DNA from: QKTW01 sp052161885 | GTDB taxonomy: Bacteria > Bacteroidota > Bacteroidia > Chitinophagales > Chitinophagaceae | Direction of reading: 5' to 3' | DNA length: 64,000 bases | NCBI GenBank assembly: GCA_052161885.1 | Contig: CP197396.1 | Span: 2,914,001-2,978,000 of the forward strand | The notes under the pieces: model-generated | Seen by the model: the letters and a program-made list of their open reading frames with translations, nothing else | Told to the model about the DNA's origin: nothing | Databases searched by the model: none | Shown here: one piece after another, positions 25,592 to 34,206 of the stretch | How the letters are laid out: each line of letters opens with the position of its first letter | Position numbering within the stretch: the first letter of the stretch is position 1 | Made by a program: the position numbers and the translations under genes

Positions 25592-26128
25592 ATGGGTAGA
25601 AAAATTACCTTTTTAAGGACAATTATTTTGGCGTTTGTATTCGGTTTAACCGGCACATATACATTCGGCCAGAAGATAAAGACAGCTCTTGACATGAACG
25701 ATCATCTTGCTGCTATTACAGATTCTCTGTATGCCAAAGGCAGGGAATGGGGCGACAAGTTCAACGCAGCTGCTGCTTCGAAAGATTTCAAATCGCTTGC
25801 GCCATACCGGCAGAGCATTGATCAATTTATAGACCGTAAGATAACAGAAATAAAAGGGCTTAAGGATATTGGCGGGTCGCAGGAGCTGCGTATGGCCATG
25901 CTGGATTTCCTGGGATTTGAGAAAAAGATGATCACTACCGGATTTAAACCCGTAGAAAATCTCCCGGCAGACGCCACCCAGGAGCAGATGCAGAAAGCGA
26001 TCGATGACCTTACAGCGGCCTCGCAGGATGAATCCGGCTATCTTCAGAAAGTGAAAGATGCACAGGAAGCTTATGGGAAAAAGAACGGGTTCTCCATAAC
26101 ACCGGATAAAGAAGAAGACAAGAAATAA
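25592..26128 (+). CDS. Secreted helical protein of unknown function
   Basis: A 178-residue protein with a signal peptide (MGRKITFLRTIILAFVFGLTGTYTFG) predicted to be cut before QKIK. The mature part is helical with no Cys, beginning LDMNDHLAAITDSLYAKGREWGDKF and ending in a charged tail PDKEEDKK. It recalls the small exported proteins annotated as LIC11966-family surface proteins, but I am not certain. A near promoter element TACCTTTA lies around 25522. The 5' flank has short pyrimidine-rich repeats of the TTCAATCA type. Function unknown. Confidence 0.6.
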   Translation: MGRKITFLRTIILAFVFGLTGTYTFGQKIKTALDMNDHLAAITDSLYAKGREWGDKFNAAAASKDFKSLAPYRQSIDQFIDRKITEIKGLKDIGGSQELRMAMLDFLGFEKKMITTGFKPVENLPADATQEQMQKAIDDLTAASQDESGYLQKVKDAQEAYGKKNGFSITPDKEEDKK

Positions 26129-26292
26129 TTTCTTCAAGTCCCATTATCCAAATCCAAAATTTCAATTCAGGGTCGCATTATTAAAATGAGTATAAGTCAT
26201 TTCTGCACCGGAAGTGACTTTTTTATATTCTCTCCATATTACATACTGTTTTTGTAATTATATTGTTCTCCCTTTTAATGTAGGGATTTCAT

Positions 26293-26300
26293 TAATTTTG
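26293..26300 (+). promoter_or_regulatory. TAnnTTTG promoter element of smc
   Basis: TAATTTTG, 22 bases before the TTG start codon. Confidence 0.5.
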
Positions 26301-26322
26301 GCCTCCTTCAAATCTTTGTGCT

Positions 26323-29300
26323 TTGCGGTTAAAATCGTTGGAAATAAAAGGGTTTAAATCTTTTGCAGATAAAACCCATGTGTTACTGGACCATCCCATT
26401 ACCGGCATCGTAGGGCCTAATGGCTGTGGTAAATCAAATATTATCGATGCGATACGCTGGGTAATCGGTGAACATAAGATCAAAGCGCTCCGGTCGGACA
26501 ACCTGGAAGACCTGATCTTTAACGGCTCCCGTACACGAAGCGGCTCCGGCATGGCAGAGGTATCGCTCACTTTTGAGAATACCCGAAACCTGCTGCCTAC
26601 GGAATTTACCACCGTTACCATCACCCGTAAGTTTTACAAAAGCGGGGAGAGCGAGTACCGGCTCAATGATGTGACCTGCCGCCTGAAAGACATACACAAC
26701 CTCTTTCTCGATACCGGTGTGAGCAACGACTCCTATGCCATCATAGAACTGGGCATGGTAGACGATATCATCAAAGACAAAGAAGGATCGCGCCGCCGTA
26801 TGCTGGAACAGGCTGCCGGTATCTCTATTTACAAAACGCGTAAAAAAGAAGCCAAACAGAAGCTGGACCTCACCGAGCAGGACCTTGCACGTATCGAGGA
26901 TCTGCTGTTTGAAATAGGCAATAACCTGCGCACACTGGAGAACCAGGCGAAAAAAGCGGAGCGTTACTTCCAGATAAAAGGCGAATACAAAGAAATAAGC
27001 ATAGAACTGGCCAAAGCTTCACTCGAAGATTTTAACGACCAGTATAAAAGCCTCAATGAGCAGCACGACAGCGAGCTGGACCGTAAAACCGAACTGGAAG
27101 CTACCGTTGCTACAGGTGAGGCAGCCATAGAAAAAGACAAGACCAGCCTCATAGGCCGCGAGCAGGAGCTGAACGGGTTGCAGAAGCAGTTCAATGAGCT
27201 CATCAATCGCATACGCCAGCTGGAAAGCGATAAAAAACTGGCCTCTCAACGGCTGGAACACCTTCGCGAACGTGAGAAAAGCCTCAACGACTTCCTGGCT
27301 GGTGCAGGTGATCAGCTGCAGAAACTGGAAGAATCCATCTCCTTTGCCGACAGCCAGATAAGTGAAGAAACAGGCCTGCTGGAAGAGTTGCGCGATCAGC
27401 TGGAAAGCCTGCGTGACATGGTAGATGAAAAACGTGAAGCCTTCGACGCCAAAAAAATGGTAGTTGAAAATCTCCGTTCCGAATACCAGCAACGCCAGCG
27501 TACACAGTTTGACGCAGAAAAGAAAGTAGCCGTCGCCGATACTTCTGTAATGAACCTGCAACGTAGCATGCAGCAGATACAGGAAGAAAAGGCACAGCGC
27601 GGTAGCCAGATAGCACAGCTCAATACTGAAAAAGCTGATGCAGAAGAACAGCTGCAGCACAAACAGGACGACCTGCAGGAGCTCGTTACACGGCAGGAAG
27701 AAGTAAAAGAAAAAATACTGCAAAGCCAGGAGCAGCTCGAAAATCTGCGTGCCAACCTGGTAGAGGAAAACCGTAAGCTGGATTCCCGCCGCAATGAGCA
27801 CGACCTGCTGAAATCGCTCGTAGACAGCCTTGAAGGCTACCCGGACAGTATCAAGTTCCTGAAAAAACATAAAGACTGGAACAGCGAAGCACCGCTGCTT
27901 TCAGATGTATTTGTGGTGCAGAACGATTACCGCACGGCGTTGGAAAACGTACTGGACAACTACCTCAACTATTATATCGTCAATAACCTGCAGGAAGCCA
28001 CCTACGCGGTGCAGCTGCTGGACCAGAATAAAAAAGGCAAGGCCAACTTCTTTGTACTGAGCCATTTTGACAATTACCAACCAGTAATGCACGAAACGCC
28101 CGCAGGTACAATACCGGCATTAAGTGTAGTGCATGTAGAAGAAAAATACCAGCCATTGGCACAGCATATCCTCGGGCATGTGTTCATAACAGCCGATGGT
28201 AATAATGTAGCTGACATCAGCATCAACAAAGGCGATGTGCTGGTAGAGAAAACCGGTAAAATGGTGCGTGGCACCTACACACTGGGTGGCGGTTCTATAG
28301 GTTTGTTTGAGGGAAATAAAATAGGCCGTGCGAAGAACCTGGAGCGTCTTGCCAAAGAAATTGCAGACCTTACCGCTACCACTACGCAGCTCAAAGAATT
28401 TATTGCCGAAACGCAAACGCTCATCACAGGCTTTAACCAGGCACTGAATGATCGCGCCATAGAGCAGACACGCCAGGAAATAAACCGCCTGCAAAACCAT
28501 ATTGTAAACCTGGGCCACCGTGTAGAAAACTTCGAGCATATGAACCAGACCGGCGAAAAGCGCCTGCAGGATCTGCAGGAGCAGCTGGACCATACGCACG
28601 AAAGCATTGCCGATACACGCCAGGAACTGGAAGAGATAAACGAACAATTGCAGGCACTGCAGCAGCGCGGCGCACAGGCGCAGCAGGAATTCCAGGCGGT
28701 AGAGCAGGAGTTCAACATGGCTACGCAGCAGTATAACCAGCAGAACATACAATATACCCGCCAGCAGAGCAAGATTGAGAACCTCAAGCAGGAACTCAGT
28801 TTCCGCAACAACCAGCTGGCCGATCTGAAACGCCAGATCACCAACAATAAAGAACAACTGCAGCAAACGGCACTGCACCTTGCCGAAACAGAAGGTAAGC
28901 TGCATGGCGGCGATAGCGAATTGTACGACCTGATGACCAAAAAGGAAAAGGACGAACGTACACTCAATGAAAAAGACCGTGCCTATTACGAGTTCCGCAA
29001 CACGGTATCTGCAGCAGAAAGCCAGCTGAACCAGAAACGCCGCGAGAAGGAACAGGCCGAAGTATTGCTCAACAGCATCAAAGACAAACTCAATGATATG
29101 AAGCTGCGCCTTACCGGTATGAAGGAAAGGCTCAGTGTAGAATTTAAAGTAAACCTCGACGATATACTCGATGATCCGCGCATTACCACAATGAACGTGG
29201 ATGAGCTCGTAACCGAGGCCGACCGTATCAAAAAGCGCCTGGAGAATATGGGCGAAGTAAACCCGACAGCTATCGAGGCGTTTACAGAGATGAAAGCGCG

Positions 29301-29853
29301 CCACGACTTTATCGTAGAGCAGAAAGACGATCTTGTTCAGGCAAAAGAATCACTGCTGGCAACGATCGAAGAAGTGGAGAATACAGCCAATAGCAAGTTC
29401 CGCGAAACATTTGATGCGGTACGTGAAAACTTCGTACAGGTATTTAAAGCGCTTTTCACAGAAGAAGATACCTGCGATCTGCGCCTTACAGACCCGGATA
29501 ATATCGCCGACAGCGGCATTGAGATCTATGCACAGCCCAAAGGCAAGCGTCCGAGCACGCTTACACAGCTGTCCGGTGGAGAGAAGACGCTTACTTCTAC
29601 AGCGTTCCTGTTTGCTATTTACCTCATCAAGCCGGCACCGTTCTGTATCCTCGATGAGGTAGATGCACCGCTCGATGATGCCAACGTAGGTAAGTTCACA
29701 CAGATGATCCGCAGGTTTTCCGACAACTCGCAGTTTATCATCGTAACGCACAACAAGCAGACAATGGCTGCTGTGGATGTGATCTACGGGGTGACAATGC
29801 AGGAAGCCGGTGTGAGCAAGCTGGTACCGGTAGACTTCAGGAGCCTCAATTAA
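26323..29853 (+). CDS. smc: Chromosome segregation protein SMC
   Basis: A 1176-residue condensin ATPase. Head part 1 has MRLKSLEIKGFKSFADK and Walker A GPNGCGKSN (31-39); two long coiled coils (about 165-500 and 670-1000) surround a hinge (about 510-655, FVVQNDYRTALENVLDN to TYTLGGGSIG); head part 2 has the signature LSGGEKTLTSTAFLFA and Walker B FCILDEVDAPLDDANV. The start codon is TTG: the conserved MRLKSLEI reading begins exactly there and no ATG lies upstream in frame. scpA and scpB are not adjacent. The gene ends at the strongest hairpin in the window. Confidence 0.97.
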   Translation: MRLKSLEIKGFKSFADKTHVLLDHPITGIVGPNGCGKSNIIDAIRWVIGEHKIKALRSDNLEDLIFNGSRTRSGSGMAEVSLTFENTRNLLPTEFTTVTITRKFYKSGESEYRLNDVTCRLKDIHNLFLDTGVSNDSYAIIELGMVDDIIKDKEGSRRRMLEQAAGISIYKTRKKEAKQKLDLTEQDLARIEDLLFEIGNNLRTLENQAKKAERYFQIKGEYKEISIELAKASLEDFNDQYKSLNEQHDSELDRKTELEATVATGEAAIEKDKTSLIGREQELNGLQKQFNELINRIRQLESDKKLASQRLEHLREREKSLNDFLAGAGDQLQKLEESISFADSQISEETGLLEELRDQLESLRDMVDEKREAFDAKKMVVENLRSEYQQRQRTQFDAEKKVAVADTSVMNLQRSMQQIQEEKAQRGSQIAQLNTEKADAEEQLQHKQDDLQELVTRQEEVKEKILQSQEQLENLRANLVEENRKLDSRRNEHDLLKSLVDSLEGYPDSIKFLKKHKDWNSEAPLLSDVFVVQNDYRTALENVLDNYLNYYIVNNLQEATYAVQLLDQNKKGKANFFVLSHFDNYQPVMHETPAGTIPALSVVHVEEKYQPLAQHILGHVFITADGNNVADISINKGDVLVEKTGKMVRGTYTLGGGSIGLFEGNKIGRAKNLERLAKEIADLTATTTQLKEFIAETQTLITGFNQALNDRAIEQTRQEINRLQNHIVNLGHRVENFEHMNQTGEKRLQDLQEQLDHTHESIADTRQELEEINEQLQALQQRGAQAQQEFQAVEQEFNMATQQYNQQNIQYTRQQSKIENLKQELSFRNNQLADLKRQITNNKEQLQQTALHLAETEGKLHGGDSELYDLMTKKEKDERTLNEKDRAYYEFRNTVSAAESQLNQKRREKEQAEVLLNSIKDKLNDMKLRLTGMKERLSVEFKVNLDDILDDPRITTMNVDELVTEADRIKKRLENMGEVNPTAIEAFTEMKARHDFIVEQKDDLVQAKESLLATIEEVENTANSKFRETFDAVRENFVQVFKALFTEEDTCDLRLTDPDNIADSGIEIYAQPKGKRPSTLTQLSGGEKTLTSTAFLFAIYLIKPAPFCILDEVDAPLDDANVGKFTQMIRRFSDNSQFIIVTHNKQTMAAVDVIYGVTMQEAGVSKLVPVDFRSLN

Positions 29854-29891
29854 TGGCGATACAACCATACTTCATAGCACAGTTCTACTGC

Positions 29892-29936
29892 ATAACGAAA
29901 CCGGCCGGAGTATAATGCTCCGGCCGGTTTCGTTAT
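29892..29936 (+). terminator. Very strong terminator of smc
   Basis: A 19-bp perfect stem (29892-29910 with 29918-29936), loop TATAATG, then TTTTATT. A-rich on the other side, so probably bidirectional. Confidence 0.92.
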
Positions 29937-30028
29937 TTTATTAAGTGAGATCCCAAGGTGTCCTGTATGTTGTCGTCCTGTAGGCGCAGGATATACTGCG
30001 CCCTCTTTCTGTCATCGTATTTTGAAGT

Positions 30029-30475
30029 TTATTTAAATGTAAGCTCGCGCATCAGTTTGCCGCCATAGATTTCCCGCATGCTCACACGGTTCTGGCTAAG
30101 GGTGCGCATTGCATCTTCACCGCCAATAACAGTTTTACTGATTGTCTCCCATTTTGCATCTATGTTATCAAGGCTGGCCATGTTTTTATACTCCTGCATC
30201 AGTATTATATCAAAGTCGCCGGGATTGGCTGCCTCGCCGGATAATATCTTGTATGAAACAAGCACGCCCTGCTTTTTCGCTTCCTGGTTCATTCTCACCC
30301 ATGTGGTCGACAGGCTTCTCAGGTAATCATCGCCCATGTTGGCTTTCAGTTTTATAAACGATACAGACCACACAGAACCTTCAGTGTAAGGCTGGATCTG
30401 TGCGTGTGATACAATGCTGCCCGCAATAAGGCAGAGCCCAATAATTGCTTTCCGGATAAATAAAGGCGCTTCCAT
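30029..30475 (-). CDS. Secreted protein with possible dimeric alpha-beta barrel fold
   Basis: A 148-residue protein with a signal peptide ending VSHA before QIQPY. The mature part reads like one ferredoxin-like alpha-beta unit (SVWSVSFIKLKANMGDDYLRSL, then FDIILMQEYKNMASLDNIDAKWE), as in the NIPSNAP or EthD-like dimeric barrels, but the match is only by pattern. A promoter element TAACTTTG is at 30498-30505. Its neighbours are repeats on one side and the smc terminator on the other. Function unknown. Confidence 0.6.
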   Translation of the reverse strand: MEAPLFIRKAIIGLCLIAGSIVSHAQIQPYTEGSVWSVSFIKLKANMGDDYLRSLSTTWVRMNQEAKKQGVLVSYKILSGEAANPGDFDIILMQEYKNMASLDNIDAKWETISKTVIGGEDAMRTLSQNRVSMREIYGGKLMRELTFK

Positions 30476-30497
30476 GATAAAACATGTTTGTAAGCAC

Positions 30498-30505
30498 CAA
30501 AGTTA
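30498..30505 (-). promoter_or_regulatory. TAnnTTTG promoter element of the 30029 gene
   Basis: TAACTTTG on the minus strand, 22 bases before the ATG. Confidence 0.5.
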
Positions 30506-30755
30506 AATATTTATATTTAAATATATTATATTTTAACTAAAAGTGTTTTCTCTTGTTGTTGATTTGATGATCATGGTAATCAGTCTGCTTCAAACGCCTT
30601 CATAAGTCTTTAACTCTTCAGCCATATGCACACCATCCGTGAAAAAGCAGGAATACTATTCATCCGCTGCAAAAGTGAAGAGCCAGAGTGCCGCAGTTCT
30701 ATACAACTACAGTGGCGATAGCACCATTCATCTGATGAATTATTATCGGGCTTTT

Positions 30756-30906
30756 ACCCACCCCTAACCCCTCCAGGGAGGCCCGCCCGGATGACCGGTC
30801 GGACGGGGGAAATATAGCGCAAGGTTTGTACAGAGCAAGAATATTTTTGTGTTACATCATGAGTAAGTCACAACACTTCCCCTCTTGAGAGGGGCCAGGG
30901 GTGTGT
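30756..30906. repeat. MITE-like element with inverted CACCCCT ends
   Basis: The left end starts ACCCACCCCTAACCCCTC (30756) and the right end, read on the minus strand from 30906, starts ACACACCCCTGGCCCCTC. The two about 25-bp imperfect inverted ends enclose about 100 bp with no ORF. The left half also holds the palindrome GCCCGCCCGGATGACC..GGACGGGG (30781-30809). It occupies the middle of a 577-bp gene-free stretch (30476-31052). Confidence 0.6.
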
Positions 30907-30997
30907 TTTTCACGCTATACCGACCGATTATCATCATCTACGAAAGTAAAAGCACTGTGCGGCTGCGCCGCTGTGAGAAAAAATTCCAATGCACATG

Positions 30998-31037
30998 AAA
31001 AGATCCTGTACTACGCTACATTTCGCGCAGGATGACG
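30998..31037 (-). repeat. Second copy of the CGTCATCCTG...CAGGATCTTT element
   Basis: The minus strand reads CGTCATCCTG-n8-GTAGCG-n4-ACAGGATCTTT. Same ends as 18793-18860 but without the inserted palindrome. It ends 15 bases before the XRE gene's stop. Confidence 0.6.
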
Positions 31038-31052
31038 TTGCTATTGAAGATT

Positions 31053-31454
31053 CTATTTCCCTTTCACCAGTTCCTTCAGCTCCTGTATCATTGCATCTTT
31101 ATCCTGCAGCATGCGCTCATAAAGCTCTACGATCTTATCAAACGGATTGAAAGTGCAATAGGAGTTCTGAACAGCAATGCTGTTGGCATTCGGATTCGCG
31201 CCCTCATAGTTATGCTGTATGTTGTATACGGTCATTTCGTCGTCAAAACCCTTGATCGTTTCGGTAGGCACTTTCAGCGCAGCGGCTATGCGTTCCAGCA
31301 GGTCTTCATCTATTTGTGCCTTGCTTTCCAGCGACGATATTTTCTTCTGGTTCCACTCCTTGCCCAGTTCTATAGCCAGCGCTTCCTGCTTTATGCCCAT
31401 TATCTCGCGCAGACGCTTAACGTTTCTTCCGTGGTGTGTTGCATGTTCTCCCAT
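31053..31454 (-). CDS. XRE-family transcriptional regulator
   Basis: A 133-residue protein with an N-terminal helix-turn-helix of the XRE/Cro type (about residues 8-68: VKRLREIMGIKQEALAIELG, then WNQKKISSLESK, then LERIAAALKVP) and a C-terminal segment that looks like a short linker plus a coiled coil (about 105-131, KIVELYERMLQDKDAMIQELKELV) for oligomerisation. Bacteroidota have many such regulators with unknown ligands. A promoter element at 31477-31484 precedes it, and 140 bp further upstream begins the 21-bp tandem array, a candidate binding region. Its targets are unknown. Confidence 0.85.
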   Translation of the reverse strand: MGEHATHHGRNVKRLREIMGIKQEALAIELGKEWNQKKISSLESKAQIDEDLLERIAAALKVPTETIKGFDDEMTVYNIQHNYEGANPNANSIAVQNSYCTFNPFDKIVELYERMLQDKDAMIQELKELVKGK

Positions 31455-31476
31455 AGCGGTAAGTATTGTATAGCCA

Positions 31477-31484
31477 CAAATATA
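31477..31484 (-). promoter_or_regulatory. TAnnTTTG promoter element of the XRE gene
   Basis: TATATTTG on the minus strand, 22 bases before the ATG at 31454. Confidence 0.5.
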
Positions 31485-31589
31485 GCATTTCCATAAAGTC
31501 TTTGCCCGGTAACCGGCAGATAAATAACCGTTTGTAATCGCTTAAATACCCGGGTACATTTCCTTCATAAGTCATTTTAATGGTCTGTT

Positions 31590-31988
31590 TCAGTCATTGC
31601 TACATGTGTAGCAATCATTCAGCGTTATGCAGCAATCATTGCCACAAGCTCTGAAATGCCGGGAAACCGTCTGGCAACCATTCACAGGCGTGTGGCAGCG
31701 ACTGCCAGACATGCGGCAATGACTCACAGACATGTGGCAGGCACCCTGAATACGTGTAGCAATAATCCGGACACGTGCGGCAACGGCTGCTACACATGCG
31801 GCAACGCTTGCCGCGCTGGCATAAATGACTGTTTTTTGTGCTGCAGGGTGTAAATGCGGGCTGTCATTCTTTATAACAACGTGCTCCAGGTTATAATAAA
31901 AGCCCCACCACTGCCCGGAACGATGAACGGAGCGTCGCAACATCAGCCCTATAGCAGCACCGGCGCCGGCTGCAAAAGCCTTCTGCAT
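31590..31988 (-). CDS. Doubtful small ORF whose 3' half is the 21-bp repeat array
   Basis: ATG 31988 is preceded by AAGGAA at a good distance for ribosome binding and gives 132 residues. The first half (MQKAFAAGAGAAIGLMLRRS, then WWGFYYNLEHVVIKND) could be a real membrane-associated peptide. The second half is simply the tandem repeat translated into Cys/His-rich heptads. Because the repeat unit is 21 bp, both strands stay open through it, so the length of the ORF is not evidence of coding. One unit is 22 bp and shifts the heptad phase. It may be a short gene that has run into the array, or no gene at all. Confidence 0.3.
   Translation of the reverse strand: MQKAFAAGAGAAIGLMLRRSVHRSGQWWGFYYNLEHVVIKNDSPHLHPAAQKTVIYASAASVAACVAAVAARVRIIATRIQGACHMSVSHCRMSGSRCHTPVNGCQTVSRHFRACGNDCCITLNDCYTCSND
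31597..31835. repeat. 21-bp tandem repeat array (about 11 units)
   Basis: Units centred on TGnGGCAAnnA recur with GCA at 31611, 31632, (one degenerate unit), 31674, 31695, 31716, 31737, 31759, 31780, 31801 and a decayed copy near 31819. The spacing is 21 bp, once 22. The first unit is a perfect palindrome, ATTGCTACA-TG-TGTAGCAAT (31597-31616). The unit is two DNA turns long, so all copies face one side of the helix. Confidence 0.8.
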
Positions 31989-32057
31989 ACTTATTTCCTT
32001 AACGTACATTTGCACGCTGGCTGAAACCGGTTTTATGCTCATGTACCCCCGAAGGGC

Positions 32058-32092
32058 ATCAGCTAATCATCACATCAGCTAATCAGCTAATT
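32058..32092. repeat. AGCTAAT-type short repeats before the ABC-F gene
   Basis: CAGCTAATCATCACAT and CAGCTAATCAGCTAATTA lie 8-43 bases upstream of the start at 32101. Same octamer family as after dnaK. Confidence 0.45.
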
Positions 32093-32100
32093 ATAAAGGC

Positions 32101-33993
32101 ATGCACTACGTTACCGCAGAAAATATAAGTAAGTCATTTGGCGTAAAACCGCTGTTCCATAATATTACCTTTCACGTAAGCGAGGGCGACAAAATAGCGC
32201 TGGTGGCCAAGAACGGCAGCGGCAAGTCTACCCTGCTGCGCATCCTCTCCGGCCAGGACGTACCTGACAGCGGCACGGTATGGATCAATAAAGATGTGAC
32301 AGTAGCCCTGTTTGAACAGGAACCGAAGTTTAACGAGCGTATGTCGGTACTGGACAATATCTTCCACCACGACCACCCGGTGATCAATGCCATCAAGCAT
32401 TATGAAGCCGTGAGCGAGGAAGACGACGCTGTAAAGCTGGGCGAAGCCATCATCCGTATGGATGAGCTCAATGCCTGGGACTTTGATGCCAAGGTAAAGC
32501 AGATACTGGGCAAGCTGAACATTCATCACCTGAACCAGGCTGTAAACACGCTCTCCGGCGGGCAGCGCAAGCGTGTGGCACTGGCGCAGACGCTGATAGA
32601 CATTGGTTTTGAGCACAAGCACGTACTGCTGATAATGGATGAACCGACCAACCACCTGGATGTGGAAATGGTAGAATGGCTGGAGCATTACCTGAACCAG
32701 GAAAATGTAACGCTGCTGATGGTGAGCCATGACCGTTATTTTCTCGACGCAGTGTGCAATGAAATCTGGGAGCTGGACGGAAGCACGCTGTATGAATACA
32801 AAGGCGATTACGAAAATTATATAGAAAAGAAGGCGGCGCGCATGGAAAGCACGCAGGCCAGCATAGACAAAGCGCGCAACGAATACCGTAAGGAGCTGGA
32901 ATGGATGCGCAAGCAGCCTAAAGCCCGGAGCACCAAAGCTCAGAGCCGGATCGATAATTTCTACGATGTAGAATCACGTGCAAAGCAGAAGATCGTAGAT
33001 ACCAAGGTGGAACTGCAGATGAAGATGAACCGCCTGGGCGGTAAAGTGGCAGAGCTGAAAAAAGTGTACAAGAGCTACGGTGAAAAAGTGATCCTGAAGG
33101 GCTTCGACTATACGTTTAAAAAAGGTGAGCGCATTGGCATCGTGGGCAAGAACGGTGCGGGTAAATCCACTTTTCTGCAAATGCTGCAGGGCCACGAGCA
33201 GGCCGACAGCGGCAAGATAAACATTGGCGATACGGTAATATTCGGCAATTTCTCGCAGCAGGGCCTGGAGATAAAAGAAGATATGCGGGTGATAGAATTT
33301 GTGAAAAACATTGCGGAGAACTTTCCGCTGGCCAATGGCGGCTCGCTGAGTGCAGCGCAGTTCCTGCAATTGTTCCTCTTTCCGCCGGAGCAGCAGTACA
33401 CTTACCTGTCCAAACTGAGCGGTGGTGAAAAGAAACGCCTGCAACTGCTCTCCATACTGTTCCGCAATCCCAACTTCCTGATACTCGATGAGCCTACCAA
33501 CGACTTGGACCTGCCCACGCTTTCGGTATTGGAAAACTTCCTGAGCGATTACCAGGGCTGCCTGCTCATTGTTTCGCACGACCGTTATTTTATGGACCGG
33601 CTGGTAGATCATCTTTTTGTATTTGAAGGAGACGGACTGGTGCGCGATTTCCCGGGCAACTATTCGCAATACCGTATCTGGCAGAAAGAGCAGGAAAAAA
33701 GAGACGCAGAGGTAAAGCAGCAGGAAGCTGAGCAACAGCGTGCAGCAGAAAGTGCTCAGCAGGCCAAACCAAAAGAAAAAAAGAAGCTTTCCTATAAAGA
33801 GCAGCGCGAATTTGAGCAGCTGGAAAAAGAAATTCCGGCGCTGGAAGAGGAAAAAGCACAGATCAGTGAAAAGATGAGCAATCCCGCACTGGCCTATGAA
33901 GAGCTGCAGAAGCTGAGTGCGCGCATTACTGAGGTTACCGGGCTGCTGGAAGAAAAAGAACTGCGCTGGCTGGAACTGAGTGAGTTTATGTAA
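32101..33993 (+). CDS. uup: ABC-F family ATPase, Uup-like
   Basis: A 630-residue soluble protein with two ABC domains and no membrane segments. Domain 1 has AKNGSGKST (36-44; the first Gly of the Walker motif is Ala), LSGGQRKRVALAQTL and MDEPTNHLD; an interdomain linker of about 80 residues carries KQPKARSTKAQSRI; domain 2 has GKNGAGKST (about 349) and LSGGEKKRLQLL with DEPTNDLD. The C-terminal coiled coil (about 565-630) is the feature that separates Uup from EttA. ABC-F proteins act on ribosomes in translation; Uup has also been linked to DNA structure handling. An antibiotic-resistance role cannot be ruled out, but nothing points to it. Confidence 0.88.
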   Translation: MHYVTAENISKSFGVKPLFHNITFHVSEGDKIALVAKNGSGKSTLLRILSGQDVPDSGTVWINKDVTVALFEQEPKFNERMSVLDNIFHHDHPVINAIKHYEAVSEEDDAVKLGEAIIRMDELNAWDFDAKVKQILGKLNIHHLNQAVNTLSGGQRKRVALAQTLIDIGFEHKHVLLIMDEPTNHLDVEMVEWLEHYLNQENVTLLMVSHDRYFLDAVCNEIWELDGSTLYEYKGDYENYIEKKAARMESTQASIDKARNEYRKELEWMRKQPKARSTKAQSRIDNFYDVESRAKQKIVDTKVELQMKMNRLGGKVAELKKVYKSYGEKVILKGFDYTFKKGERIGIVGKNGAGKSTFLQMLQGHEQADSGKINIGDTVIFGNFSQQGLEIKEDMRVIEFVKNIAENFPLANGGSLSAAQFLQLFLFPPEQQYTYLSKLSGGEKKRLQLLSILFRNPNFLILDEPTNDLDLPTLSVLENFLSDYQGCLLIVSHDRYFMDRLVDHLFVFEGDGLVRDFPGNYSQYRIWQKEQEKRDAEVKQQEAEQQRAAESAQQAKPKEKKKLSYKEQREFEQLEKEIPALEEEKAQISEKMSNPALAYEELQKLSARITEVTGLLEEKELRWLELSEFM

Positions 33994-34206
33994 TCCTCAT
34001 TATATGTAAACAGTTTTTGGTGATTGCAGCGTCCATGATGTTTCCTTAAGTGTTGTCATGGTCAGAGCGTGTTTAAAATGTAATAGTTAAAAAATAAGCG
34101 GCAAATAATACGAGAGCGATCAAGGCCCTGTTGCATGGCAATACAGTAATTCGAACGTTTAATCGATCGATGCAGGCAGCAGCGGTAATAGCTGCCTGCT
34201 GCCTTT

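Noticed and set aside
28120..29304. 394-codon ORF on the minus strand
   Set aside because: Antisense to the coiled-coil part of smc; leucine-rich only because it mirrors Gln and Glu codons.
31597..31835. Possible CRISPR array
   Set aside because: The units are directly adjacent with no unique spacers, vary from copy to copy, and no cas genes are near.
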